DNA of 52,017 nt. Source: an uncultured Lachnospiraceae bacterium. Lineage in GTDB: Bacteria > Bacillota > Clostridia > Lachnospirales > Lachnospiraceae. A program made the translations under genes and the position numbers. The notes beneath the pieces were generated by a model. That model worked only from the letters and a program-made list of their open reading frames with translations. It searched no databases and was not told the DNA's origin. The stretch spans positions 1-52,017 of the forward strand of contig CACZBD010000020.1 of the NCBI GenBank assembly GCA_902779305.1, given 5' to 3'. Of the stretch, positions 42,722 to 50,914 are shown in pieces (the stretch's first letter is position 1; every line of letters starts with the position of its first letter).

Positions 42722-44227
42722 CTATTCCCCTCTGGTCTTGGCGCCCATTTCCTTCAGTTCTTTCTTGCGTTCGTACATCATGCTGTCTGCTCTTTCAAAG
42801 ACATCCCGCAGACGATGATCGTCCTTCTCAAACACGGAATAGCCGATTGAAACAACCACGCCGTTTTCTTTGATATTTTCTTCGACCTTATTGTTAAAAT
42901 CGTCGATCACTTCCTGCATTGTTTCAAATCCTTTTCCCTGCAGGATCACGGCAAATTCATCGCCCCCGATCCTGAAGACCGCCCCCTGTTTGAAATATTC
43001 GCAGATCAGACTGCAGGCATCTTTGATCAGCCGGTCGCCTGCCGCATGTCCCTGTGTATCATTGACATATTTCAGACCGTTGATATCGCCGACCACGATC
43101 CCCAGCTTTTCCAGTTCGCCGGAATGGATCTTCGCATTGATGACCGCTTCGTTTTCGGCATAAGCATGCTTGTTCCTGACGCCGGTCAGGGAGTCGGTAT
43201 TCGCCATATGCTTAAAGTTTCTGCTGGTTTCCTTTTCCTCTTCAAGCTTTTGCCCCGAAAACCTTCTGAGCTGCAGCAGAAGAACGGTAGCAAGCGCCAG
43301 AACGGATATAAACGTGAAAGCGATCTGATATCTGCTGGTTTTGAGATTTCTGATACTGATATCACGGATCTGATCCTGGATCACGCTCTCTCGGATCAGG
43401 ACCGCCATCTCCCAGCCTGTTTCCTGAATGGGTACATAGAACAGGGTTTCTTCCGCTTCTCCGGAATCAAAAGTAATGCTTCCGTCTGTTTCGTTTTCGA
43501 AATTCTCACGATGTTTTTCCAGGACATTTTCGGTAACGATATTCTGCAGTGCCTCGAAGAAATTGTCTTTCAAGATCACGGGACCCAGTTCTGTTCCGGA
43601 CAGATTCCCGCCGTTCTTTGCGTAAATGGCAAAATGCGTTTTACCATGATCGTCAAAAGCAAGAAGATCCACGATCTCATTGATGTCAAGCTGGACAAAG
43701 CAGGCCTTGAAAGGTTTCCCCATCAGCGTAAGATCCGGTGTCGGGATCGCAAGGCAAAGCTGTTTGGAAGAGCCGTAAACCGAAACCGTGGTAATGACTC
43801 TGTCGTTGTTCGCTACCTCTGACAAAAAAGCATGCCGGCTTCTGCCCGTATAGGTTGTGTATTGGGTATATACGATATTATCTTCATCGACAAGCGCAAA
43901 TCTGTTCAGACCTAAGAGCGACTTGACTTCACCTAAGTTGTCACGCAGTTCGTCCTGTGAATCAATGCCCTCTTCGGCAATAAATGCAACCGCTTTTTCC
44001 ATGTGGTCAAAATTGTTGTTGATCAGGTTCGTGACCGTTCTGGCACGGCGGTCTGCCATTTCTTCCAGATAAAAAGAACTGACTGTGGAAACCGCTTCAT
44101 CCGTTGCGATGGTGGTCTTATGGGAAGTCCATAATGTATTTGCCGTCACCATCGCCAATACGATCAGACTGCCTGCGATCGCTGTCAAAACAATTGTTTT
44201 ATTTGAGATCTGCTTCTTTTCTTTCAT
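42722..44227 (-). CDS. Membrane-bound dCache-GGDEF diguanylate cyclase
   Basis: 501 residues. Two transmembrane helices (about 13-31 and 300-320) enclose an extracytoplasmic double-Cache-like sensor; the cytoplasmic C-terminus is a GGDEF domain with intact active site RIGGDEFAVIL (about 417-427) preceded by TDSLTGVRNKHAY. Synthesis of cyclic di-GMP is expected. It overlaps the sugar-binding lipoprotein gene by four bases, which suggests that the two act together as a ligand sensor. Confidence 0.92.
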   Translation of the reverse strand: MKEKKQISNKTIVLTAIAGSLIVLAMVTANTLWTSHKTTIATDEAVSTVSSFYLEEMADRRARTVTNLINNNFDHMEKAVAFIAEEGIDSQDELRDNLGEVKSLLGLNRFALVDEDNIVYTQYTTYTGRSRHAFLSEVANNDRVITTVSVYGSSKQLCLAIPTPDLTLMGKPFKACFVQLDINEIVDLLAFDDHGKTHFAIYAKNGGNLSGTELGPVILKDNFFEALQNIVTENVLEKHRENFENETDGSITFDSGEAEETLFYVPIQETGWEMAVLIRESVIQDQIRDISIRNLKTSRYQIAFTFISVLALATVLLLQLRRFSGQKLEEEKETSRNFKHMANTDSLTGVRNKHAYAENEAVINAKIHSGELEKLGIVVGDINGLKYVNDTQGHAAGDRLIKDACSLICEYFKQGAVFRIGGDEFAVILQGKGFETMQEVIDDFNNKVEENIKENGVVVSIGYSVFEKDDHRLRDVFERADSMMYERKKELKEMGAKTRGE

Positions 44228-45321
44228 AAAATATCACCATACAGCAGCTCAAGCATCAGGGCCGCGTCCTCCTGATAGATTACTGTCGTGATCTCATCTG
44301 TCTTTTCCGGAAACAGCTCGCCGGGCAGGTTTCCGTCTGCGATCTTAACCGCAACCTGGATCGTGTCATAACCGATCGAATAACAATCCTGCACACCGAG
44401 ACAGTAGATCACACCGTCATGCAGGTACCGCAGCGCCTCCACATCATGATCCATGCCTACAATGACTGCATCACTTTCCGTTTCCGTAACCGCCCTGGCG
44501 GCCCCGACGGGGTTACTCATGTTACAGCAGACGATACCGTCAAGGTCCGGACAGTCTTTTAAGATCTTCAGTGTCAGATCATATGCCAGATCGACGGAAT
44601 CCATATCGTATTCCGTCGCTACAATTTCCATGTCACCGTATTTGGCGATCGTATCCCTCGCGCCTCTGGCTCTGTCTTCATGACAGGGCGCGCCGACACT
44701 TCCCACCAGGATCGCAACTTTTCCCTTATAATCCAGTTTTTCGCAAAGGGCTTCCGTCAGATCCGCGCCGTCCTGATAGTTGTGTGTATTTCCGACATAT
44801 GCGATCCTTTTACAGCCATCTTTCGCATCCGAACTGGAAAATGTCATGACTTTTGTTCCGTTTTCGATCATCTCGTCAAGGATCGGAGAAATGATCTCTT
44901 CATCCGCAACATCAACCCCTATGACATCAAAGTTTTGTTTTTCCGCTTCATAGAGCCTTTGGGTCTGATCTTCGGCAGAAGCTCCTTCCGGTGCCATATA
45001 CTCATATGTGACCGTGACGCCTTTTTCCAGAAACTGCCTCTGCGCTTCTTCCATGCCAAGTGCCACGGCATCCCACCAGGGGTGTACCGTCTTATAGGTA
45101 AAATAGAAATTATAATGATCCTTCTTCGGCACATAAGAATCCAGCTCATGCTCAAAATCAACCGCAGAGCTCACAGTCTCCTGCATGATCTCCGATGCCT
45201 GTTCGTTCGCGGATGCCTCCTCACCGTGTCCGTTATCAGAAGGCACGGGCGCACAGGACGTAACACATAGCGCTGCCGACAGCGCAGCAATGATGATCTT
45301 GATCTTACAATCGTTCTTCAT
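44224..45321 (-). CDS. Periplasmic-binding-protein-like sugar-binding lipoprotein
   Basis: 365 residues. A signal peptide with lipobox VTSC (Cys 23) and a low-complexity linker precede a type 1 periplasmic-binding fold of the RbsB group: YFTYKTVHPWWDAVALGMEEA, VDVADEEIISPILDEMIENG, VAILVGSVGAPCHEDRARG, DGIVCCNMSNPVGAARA, and a C-terminal hinge. It binds a sugar or autoinducer-2-like ligand. No ABC transporter genes are near; instead the next gene is a dCache-GGDEF protein, so it probably delivers its ligand signal to that sensor. Confidence 0.87.
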   Translation of the reverse strand: MKNDCKIKIIIAALSAALCVTSCAPVPSDNGHGEEASANEQASEIMQETVSSAVDFEHELDSYVPKKDHYNFYFTYKTVHPWWDAVALGMEEAQRQFLEKGVTVTYEYMAPEGASAEDQTQRLYEAEKQNFDVIGVDVADEEIISPILDEMIENGTKVMTFSSSDAKDGCKRIAYVGNTHNYQDGADLTEALCEKLDYKGKVAILVGSVGAPCHEDRARGARDTIAKYGDMEIVATEYDMDSVDLAYDLTLKILKDCPDLDGIVCCNMSNPVGAARAVTETESDAVIVGMDHDVEALRYLHDGVIYCLGVQDCYSIGYDTIQVAVKIADGNLPGELFPEKTDEITTVIYQEDAALMLELLYGDIL

Positions 45322-45369
45322 CTGAACAACCCCTGTTTATTCCTCTGAAAATAATTATAATACGACTAT

Positions 45370-45398
45370 ATTATCGGAAGAACGGCATCATTTGTAAA
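45370..45398 (-). promoter_or_regulatory. Promoter of the lipoprotein-GGDEF-methyltransferase operon
   Basis: -35 TTTACA (45398-45393), 17-bp spacer, -10 GATAAT (45375-45370). A second TATAAT lies some 15 bases downstream without a good -35 box. Confidence 0.55.
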
Positions 45399-45430
45399 CC
45401 TGTTATTGCCAATATGAGCCGGTCCGGTAC

Positions 45431-46459
45431 TTAAGAGTCAAAAGAAATGACCTGCCGGACTGCATCCACATGCGCATTTACGCCAAACGGAATGATACAT
45501 CTCGGCGTCGCATGTCCGATATTGATATTATACAGGATCGGGAGTCTGGGATCATCGATCACTTTGACAAGGATCTGCCGGTAGTGATCATAATACACCT
45601 CATCTATCGGTTTCCCGGCCAGAATACCCGACACATTCTCAAAGACGCCGTATTCCTTCAATACAAGAAGCATCTTCTCATACGTTTCCGGTGCTGGCTT
45701 TTCCTCGCTGCTTTCAAGCAAAATGATCCTGCCCTTCCAGTCCTCAGGCGAAGGAAACAGACCGTATTTTTCACAGAGTCTGATACTGTCCTCATAGCGT
45801 TCGTTGTTAAAGATATCATAGACCGAATCGATGCAGCCGCCCAGGATCTTCCCCGAAAATTCCGAAGGCCCCTGCAACAGTTCAAAACCCTCGTTTTTGT
45901 GGCTGATCCGGGGAACTCCGATCCGGCTTTCGCCAAAGTCCTCTCTTTCCTCATACCAGACCGGACTCGGCTTGATCTCCCTGATCGTTCCGGTAGTGAT
46001 CAGTTCTTCAAAATACTTTCTGCTATAAGGGAGCATTTCCCGGTCAAGCTCGCAAAGGTCCGAAAGAAAACTCTGTCCGTAGAAAGTCCTGACTCCCAGT
46101 TTATGAAGCATCAGATGATTCATGGTCGTGTCCGAAAAGCCCAAAAATATCTTATCGTTGACTACCTTTTTCAGCTCATCGTGTTCAAACAGCGCCGGAA
46201 GCAGGCGGTAGGTATCATCTCCTCCGATCGCGCAGAGGATCATGTCCACTTCCGGATCCGCATAGGCTTCGATCAGATCGGACGCCCTGTCTTCGGGATG
46301 TTCTTTGATATAGTCGATTCCCTTCATGGCGTGTTTTGAAAATCTCACCTTAACGCCCATGGCCTTAAGGCGGTCCACACCGATCTTTACTTCATGGGCC
46401 ACCGACGGATCGCCGAGGATCCCGCTGGAGAGACTGACGATTTCAACTGTTTTAACCAT
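45431..46459 (-). CDS. S66-family peptidase (MccF-like LD-carboxypeptidase)
   Basis: 342 residues. The S66 serine-glutamate-histidine triad is visible: the nucleophile in LGFSDTTMNHLM (about residue 109), the glutamate in ILLESSEEK (about 247) and the histidine in INIGHATPRC (about 316). The long S66 subgroup includes MccF, which inactivates microcin C-like peptide nucleotides, as well as LD-carboxypeptidases of peptidoglycan. AAAGGTGG precedes the ATG. Confidence 0.88.
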   Translation of the reverse strand: MVKTVEIVSLSSGILGDPSVAHEVKIGVDRLKAMGVKVRFSKHAMKGIDYIKEHPEDRASDLIEAYADPEVDMILCAIGGDDTYRLLPALFEHDELKKVVNDKIFLGFSDTTMNHLMLHKLGVRTFYGQSFLSDLCELDREMLPYSRKYFEELITTGTIREIKPSPVWYEEREDFGESRIGVPRISHKNEGFELLQGPSEFSGKILGGCIDSVYDIFNNERYEDSIRLCEKYGLFPSPEDWKGRIILLESSEEKPAPETYEKMLLVLKEYGVFENVSGILAGKPIDEVYYDHYRQILVKVIDDPRLPILYNINIGHATPRCIIPFGVNAHVDAVRQVISFDS

Positions 46460-46553
46460 ATCGCATATCCACCTTTTCTATACAGTTTAAATCAAAATCC
46501 CTGCTCGTTCAATCCCGGCATCCCCGATCGCTTTTCTTACACTTCCCGGAACA

Positions 46554-46590
46554 AACAAAAAGCAAACCGTGACAATGCGTCACGGTTTGC
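46554..46590 (-). terminator. Terminator of the AraC-type gene
   Basis: GCAAACCGTGAC (46562-46573) pairs perfectly with GTCACGGTTTGC (46579-46590). On the minus strand TTTTTG follows. Confidence 0.85.
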
Positions 46591-46594
46591 CAAC

Positions 46595-46632
46595 AAAATG
46601 GTCCCTTGAGGACGGGGTCAGTGGTCCATTTT
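46595..46632. repeat. REP-like palindromic repeat, fourth copy
   Basis: AAAATGG (46595-46601) and CCATTTT (46626-46632) bracket TCCCTTGAGGACGGGGTCAG, a close variant of the core at 39.8 and 40.8 kb. It lies between the AraC-type gene and its terminator. Confidence 0.85.
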
Positions 46633-46637
46633 CTCAG

Positions 46638-47525
46638 CTACTTTCTGATCGGGATCCACAACTCACAGAAAATCTCCGGCCGGCTGCCATCGAAGTAAAG
46701 TTCATAGTCCGTCTCTTCAGAAGCTTCATAACCCATCTGCGGCAGAAACTCCTTGTAGAACTTCACCCATGTCTTGGCGATACAGTCGCCGTCTTCACCC
46801 ACGCAGTCAAAGACTACATATGTGCCGGGATTGACGTCCCAGATCTGGAAACCTTTCTTCTCCAGTTCCGCCTGATCGAACGCTGCAGTGTCCTCGTCGA
46901 TGATGATGCCGATGCCGTACTCGAAAGTATCCTTTCCTTCCGTTGTCGGACTGCAAAGGCCATAGAGGTCACGCTTTCCGTCCTCCCTCAGCATCCAGAT
47001 CGGAGAAAGCATCTGTTTCCTGTTGCACTCCTCCCAGAAGTCTGCCACTTCATGGTTGGCCTCGTCATTAATGATCGCATTACTGAACTCTCTTACCAGC
47101 GCGATAAACTTCTTTTCCTTTGTTTGAACGATACGATAATCCATGCTCTTACCACCTTTCACGGTTAATGTGATCGTAAGCGGATTGAAAAGCACAAGTT
47201 TGCCGGCTTCTTCTCTGATCGTTTTCGGTGCGGCTCCATGAAACCTCGTAAAGGCCTTGGTAAAGCTCTCCGGTGTATCGTAGCCATACTTCATCGCCAG
47301 ATCGGTGATCTTCGCATCGGTCTCCACGAGTTCTTTCCCCGCCAGCGACAGACGGCGGTTCCTGATATACGCGTTGGCCGTTAAGCCCGTCACAAAACTG
47401 AAGGCCCTGTGAAACTCGTAGCTCGACGTGTGCACCTGTTTCGCTACATCTTCATAATTGATCTCCTCAAGAAGATGGTCTTCCATATACGTGATGGCTT
47501 TTTGCAATGCTTCGATCCATTCCAT
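46638..47525 (-). CDS. AraC-family regulator with GyrI-like effector domain
   Basis: 295 residues, start at ATG 47525 behind AGGAGG; the open frame is longer upstream but without a ribosome site. Two helix-turn-helix units form the N-terminal AraC domain (about 5-105, NYEDVAKQVHTSSYEFHRAF and LAMKYGYDTPESFTKAFTRFHGAAP). The C-terminal part is a GyrI/SOUL-like effector domain (KKFIALVREFSN, FQIWDVNPGTYVVFDC). Such proteins activate transport or detoxification genes in response to drugs or stress; the target is not evident. Confidence 0.9.
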   Translation of the reverse strand: MEWIEALQKAITYMEDHLLEEINYEDVAKQVHTSSYEFHRAFSFVTGLTANAYIRNRRLSLAGKELVETDAKITDLAMKYGYDTPESFTKAFTRFHGAAPKTIREEAGKLVLFNPLTITLTVKGGKSMDYRIVQTKEKKFIALVREFSNAIINDEANHEVADFWEECNRKQMLSPIWMLREDGKRDLYGLCSPTTEGKDTFEYGIGIIIDEDTAAFDQAELEKKGFQIWDVNPGTYVVFDCVGEDGDCIAKTWVKFYKEFLPQMGYEASEETDYELYFDGSRPEIFCELWIPIRK

Positions 47526-47616
47526 GCTTTCGTCCTCCTGCTTACACATCCATTTTGGACGAGATCCGTAAAAGGTACATTTCCCCGTTTGCGAAGATTT
47601 GTCAGGTATGCGAAAA

Positions 47617-48339
47617 TCACTCACTGCCTCCCCACACCTCTACGCAGAAGCCTTTGCGGCCGCAGGAGGTGCAGGTCAGTTTGCGGGTGGTCGGCGTATG
47701 ATTCGCAAAGAAAGCTTCCTTTAGAGCGGGCCTAAATACCTCGTGGCATTCCGGGCAGATGTACTTCACATGGCTGAAATAGTACCTGCTGACCATGATG
47801 CCCCATACCGTTGCCACAATCACCCAAACAACAAACGGCCACCATATCCCTCTGTAGATCCAGAAGATAATGGAGAACCACTGCAGCGCCGTAACCGGAA
47901 TTCCGGTCAGGATCATCATCAGTCGCATTTTTTTCAGATTTTTCTTGCTTTCCATAAGTAAAGCTATGTCGCCGATGGATTCGAGAGAAATTTCCACCCT
48001 GTTTTTCAGCCCGTTTTTCAGTTCCCGCAGTTTTTCCAGTTTTTCCTCTTTGTCGGTTATCTCATCCGAAAGCGTTTTCTCCTGTTGTCCGATCAGCAGC
48101 GAGATCACTTTTTCCGGATGATCTTCCTTAAGGATCTGCGAAATGGCGTTGATCGGCAGATCAAGATCCCGCAGAAAACAGATGATCTTCATTTGCTTCA
48201 GATCGTCTTCCGAATAGAGCCGTCTTCCGCCTTCGGAAAGATCACTGGGGATCAGGATGCCGCGGCTGTCATAATATTGAACGGTCCGTACACTGACTCC
48301 GCAGAGTTTTGCCATCTCTCCTGTTGTGTATTTTGACAT
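47617..48339 (-). CDS. Membrane-anchored MerR-family regulator with C-terminal zinc ribbon
   Basis: 240 residues, start at ATG 48339 eight bases after AAAGGAGG. MerR head (about 1-70, YTTGEMAKLCGVSVRTVQYY), dimer coiled coil (about 75-125), two hydrophobic helices (about 140-180), then a C-terminal CPECHEVF ... CTSCGRKG pair of CxxC motifs that looks like a zinc ribbon. Ordinary MerR proteins are soluble, so the membrane and zinc parts are unusual. The promoter has the MerR 19-bp spacer, indicating autoregulation. Confidence 0.85.
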   Translation of the reverse strand: MSKYTTGEMAKLCGVSVRTVQYYDSRGILIPSDLSEGGRRLYSEDDLKQMKIICFLRDLDLPINAISQILKEDHPEKVISLLIGQQEKTLSDEITDKEEKLEKLRELKNGLKNRVEISLESIGDIALLMESKKNLKKMRLMMILTGIPVTALQWFSIIFWIYRGIWWPFVVWVIVATVWGIMVSRYYFSHVKYICPECHEVFRPALKEAFFANHTPTTRKLTCTSCGRKGFCVEVWGGSE

Positions 48340-48363
48340 AGCTTTCACCTCCTTTCGCCACGT

Positions 48364-48394
48364 ATCCTACAACATAACGCAGCGTAACAAGCAA
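48364..48394 (-). promoter_or_regulatory. MerR-type promoter of the membrane MerR gene
   Basis: -35 TTGCTT (48394-48389), 19-bp spacer, -10 TAGGAT (48369-48364). The spacer contains the palindromic ACGC-T-GCGT (read on the minus strand). Same design as the promoter at 4693-4723. Confidence 0.7.
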
Positions 48395-48403
48395 GGCATT
48401 ACG

Positions 48404-48481
48404 CTAGGGGATTTTTTCACGGCCGCTCCATACCCGCTCAAAAGTCTCCCAAGCTTCAGTGTCTTGATCTGCGTGGAACAT
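48404..48481 (-). pseudogene. Possible C-terminal coding remnant
   Basis: 25 codons reading MFHADQDTEAWETFERVWSG and a few more, then TAG. Composition is protein-like, but there is no ribosome site and no recognisable family. It lies between the XRE gene and the MerR promoter. Confidence 0.2.
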
Positions 48482-48505
48482 AATCTCAGAGATCAAAAAA
48501 GAGGT

Positions 48506-49177
48506 TTACATCATGATACCACCATGGAAATAGCATTCATATACTTTTACGTTATTGCAATAGATCTCTTCGTATCCCTGAAACCAGGAAAAATCTCCGG
48601 TAACCGTACATTTATATGTATATTCACCTGACTGATAATATTCAGGTCCCCGGTATGGCATTTTTTTATCCGCTTTGCGAAGAGCTTCTTTCAAAAAATC
48701 ACCGCTGAATTGCTGATCCAGCACCCTTCCAAGATAATTCATCGCATACTGAATTTTGCCATCGGCCCAGATCGCTTCTTCACCGGCAAACTTTTCACCA
48801 CCAACATACGTGTCATGGTATGTATATGGTCCGCTGCTGTATGAAAAATCATGAGAATCGATCCTTGTTGAGTCTGTTTCATTCATATAGGCGGCATAAG
48901 TATTCACGTTGGCTTCAAGTCTGAACTCAATCAGCTTGCTGATATCACCATCCTCAACATTCTCGTAACTAACCATACACTCCTGATCCCGGACCAGATA
49001 GTCTACTGTGACGTTGAACAGATTACTGATCCGGATAAGATTACTGATGTCCGGATACGCCTGGCCTGATTCCCATTTAGCAACCGCCTGTCTTGATACA
49101 GCAAGTTTTTCCGCAAGGTCTTCCTGTGTCATTCCCATACTCTTACGGATCAATTGCAGTTTCTCTGAAAAAATCAT
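48506..49177 (-). CDS. XRE-family regulator with DUF5680 effector domain
   Basis: 223 residues, start at ATG 49177 behind GGAGG. N-terminal HTH_3 domain (about 5-60, LQLIRKSMGMTQEDLAEKLA and VSRQAVAKWESGQAYPDISN) and a C-terminal domain beginning TYAAYMNETDSTRIDSHDF that I associate with DUF5680. Domains of that kind are thought to sense a ligand, which one is unknown. It is monocistronic. Confidence 0.87.
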   Translation of the reverse strand: MIFSEKLQLIRKSMGMTQEDLAEKLAVSRQAVAKWESGQAYPDISNLIRISNLFNVTVDYLVRDQECMVSYENVEDGDISKLIEFRLEANVNTYAAYMNETDSTRIDSHDFSYSSGPYTYHDTYVGGEKFAGEEAIWADGKIQYAMNYLGRVLDQQFSGDFLKEALRKADKKMPYRGPEYYQSGEYTYKCTVTGDFSWFQGYEEIYCNNVKVYECYFHGGIMM

Positions 49178-49256
49178 TATCATCACCTCCAGGACCAATA
49201 TACAGTTTCCCACGGGTACTATACATAAGCCATTGGTTGCTATTTTGCTACTTTTG

Positions 49257-49406
49257 TTATACAACATTTATGTTTATCAAATATACATCCGCTTCTTCTC
49301 CCTCAAAGGTAAAGCTCCTCTCATACTTCCCACCGTTTTTCGTGATCGTCTTTACGGACGCTTCATTCGGATGATTTCCCGTCTGTTCCCGGGAGTTCAC
49401 TGACCT
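49257..49406 (-). pseudogene. C-terminal remnant in another frame than the lipoprotein
   Basis: About 50 open codons ending KNGGKYERSFTFEGEEADVY and LININVV. They overlap the last 14 codons of the lipoprotein gene in a different frame and have no ribosome site. Composition is strongly protein-like. Either the tail of a deleted gene, or the original end of the lipoprotein after a frameshift. Confidence 0.35.
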
Positions 49407-50742
49407 TCATCCTTCCGTCGGTTGCAACGGTGAGTATCTCGTCGGGATATTCCGTCATTTCATCCCCGCCGTGATCCGAATACACACGTATCGCTGTCAT
49501 GTCGGTTGGAACCAGCCACCCGCTCTCCAGTTGTGTGTAGTTCTCATATTCGGGATAAGCGTATACTCTGTCGACACTTTCGACGAAGTCATTTGTAAGC
49601 GAAAATGAATCCCATATTGATTCCACCTCTTCATAATGATGCTTCACAAGAACCGTTTGATTGTCCTTATGCATAAGGTATACCCTGTAGTGGCTCCATG
49701 GCATTTCATCCGCCGGACATATTTCCGATGATTCAAAATAGCGGCCATTGTATTTTACCCCCAGCCCGGATTCAAGATATTCTCCATCCAGATAATCAGC
49801 ATCCGGATACCAGAAGATCGAATCTATGGTCCCGTCATCTTCACAGTCAAAATATGTTTCACTGCTATAGCTTTCCGGTATACGCATGATCCACTCATCC
49901 GGAGCATTCCCGGCATATTCCCGGTTGAAGATCTTACCTTCTTTATCTGTCGAAAACAATACCGTGGCACTTGCATGACCTACGAGCGCATTGACATTCT
50001 CAAACCAGAATGTTACACCCTGCGGATCCAGAACCCAGCCGTATCTGTCATCACTTATGCACTCACTTACAGCGGACTCTGCATCAAATTCATCGACATC
50101 TATATCGAATTCCCCGGACATTATCATCATGACTTCCGTCACATTCTTGTATAGCTCATCAGAAAGGATCCTGTAAAAAGCACCCTCGTCATCTATTACA
50201 TCCGAAAGTTCAAGCTTCTTCCCACTGTCTATGAGAAAAGAATATCCGCGCATCTCTACATGATCCGATTCTCCATTAGGCTCACGATACTCATGAACAA
50301 AAGAAAAAACCTTATCATCCGCCCTTCTGACACAGATATTATGTACTGTATCATCGGTTCCGGTATCATAAGCAGACTTAACGATATCATCATTTATTGC
50401 TTCAAGTTCCTTGGAAAGCCCGGCATATGAACCATCCGCATCTATGACATGGATCGTTTCACATTCGACATCGCCGGGTAAGGAAATGCAGTACATCGGC
50501 ACCGGGGAAGGCTTCTTCTCATCTTTTGCACTTTTCTCCTTCACAGGTTCTTCCTTTTTGGGGCTCTTATTTTCTTCAGTAACACTTTCTTTAATAACAC
50601 TTTCTTCAATAACTTTTTCTTCAACCTTTTTCATCTTGTCTGCAAAGCCTGCTTCTTCTGTTTTGCCGGCGCAGCCTGCAAGAAGCATGGCAGTCGCAAG
50701 ACAGATCAAGGCTTGGGTCAGTTTACTTTTTTTCATTCCCAT
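49363..50742 (-). CDS. Lipoprotein of unknown function
   Basis: 459 residues. Signal peptide with lipobox LAGC (about residue 24), a Lys/Glu/Ser-rich linker (EEKVIEESVIKESVTEENKS and following), then a beta-rich domain of about 360 residues beginning VPMYCISLPGDVECETI and without a motif I know; the last part holds TYFDCEDDGTIDSIFWYPDA, which may bind calcium. AGGAGG lies four bases before the ATG at 50742; the ATG at 50736 is also possible. Surface exposed. Confidence 0.75.
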   Translation of the reverse strand: MGMKKSKLTQALICLATAMLLAGCAGKTEEAGFADKMKKVEEKVIEESVIKESVTEENKSPKKEEPVKEKSAKDEKKPSPVPMYCISLPGDVECETIHVIDADGSYAGLSKELEAINDDIVKSAYDTGTDDTVHNICVRRADDKVFSFVHEYREPNGESDHVEMRGYSFLIDSGKKLELSDVIDDEGAFYRILSDELYKNVTEVMMIMSGEFDIDVDEFDAESAVSECISDDRYGWVLDPQGVTFWFENVNALVGHASATVLFSTDKEGKIFNREYAGNAPDEWIMRIPESYSSETYFDCEDDGTIDSIFWYPDADYLDGEYLESGLGVKYNGRYFESSEICPADEMPWSHYRVYLMHKDNQTVLVKHHYEEVESIWDSFSLTNDFVESVDRVYAYPEYENYTQLESGWLVPTDMTAIRVYSDHGGDEMTEYPDEILTVATDGRMKVSELPGTDGKSSE

Positions 50743-50765
50743 CAATCCTCCTGTAAACGCATTGA

Positions 50766-50912
50766 TCAGTATATCAAAAACATCTTCTCTATTTCCCGTA
50801 TCATAAAGATCCCATATCCTTTTCGGAAATGTTCCGGCACAACAAATATCCTGCCAACATTCAGGCCTTCATCCATATTCACGGTCATTATGAAAGATGA
50901 CCAAACCACCAT
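50766..50912 (-). pseudogene. Frameshifted remnant of a GNAT acetyltransferase
   Basis: One frame reads ENGGLVIFHNDREYG and stops; the next frame continues with NVGRIFVVPEHFRKGYGIFM and REIEKMF, the acetyl-CoA motif A of a GNAT enzyme. Together they are the C-terminal half of such a protein broken by a frameshift, and the front is missing. It follows the DUF1848 gene directly. Confidence 0.6.
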
Positions 50913-50914
50913 TT

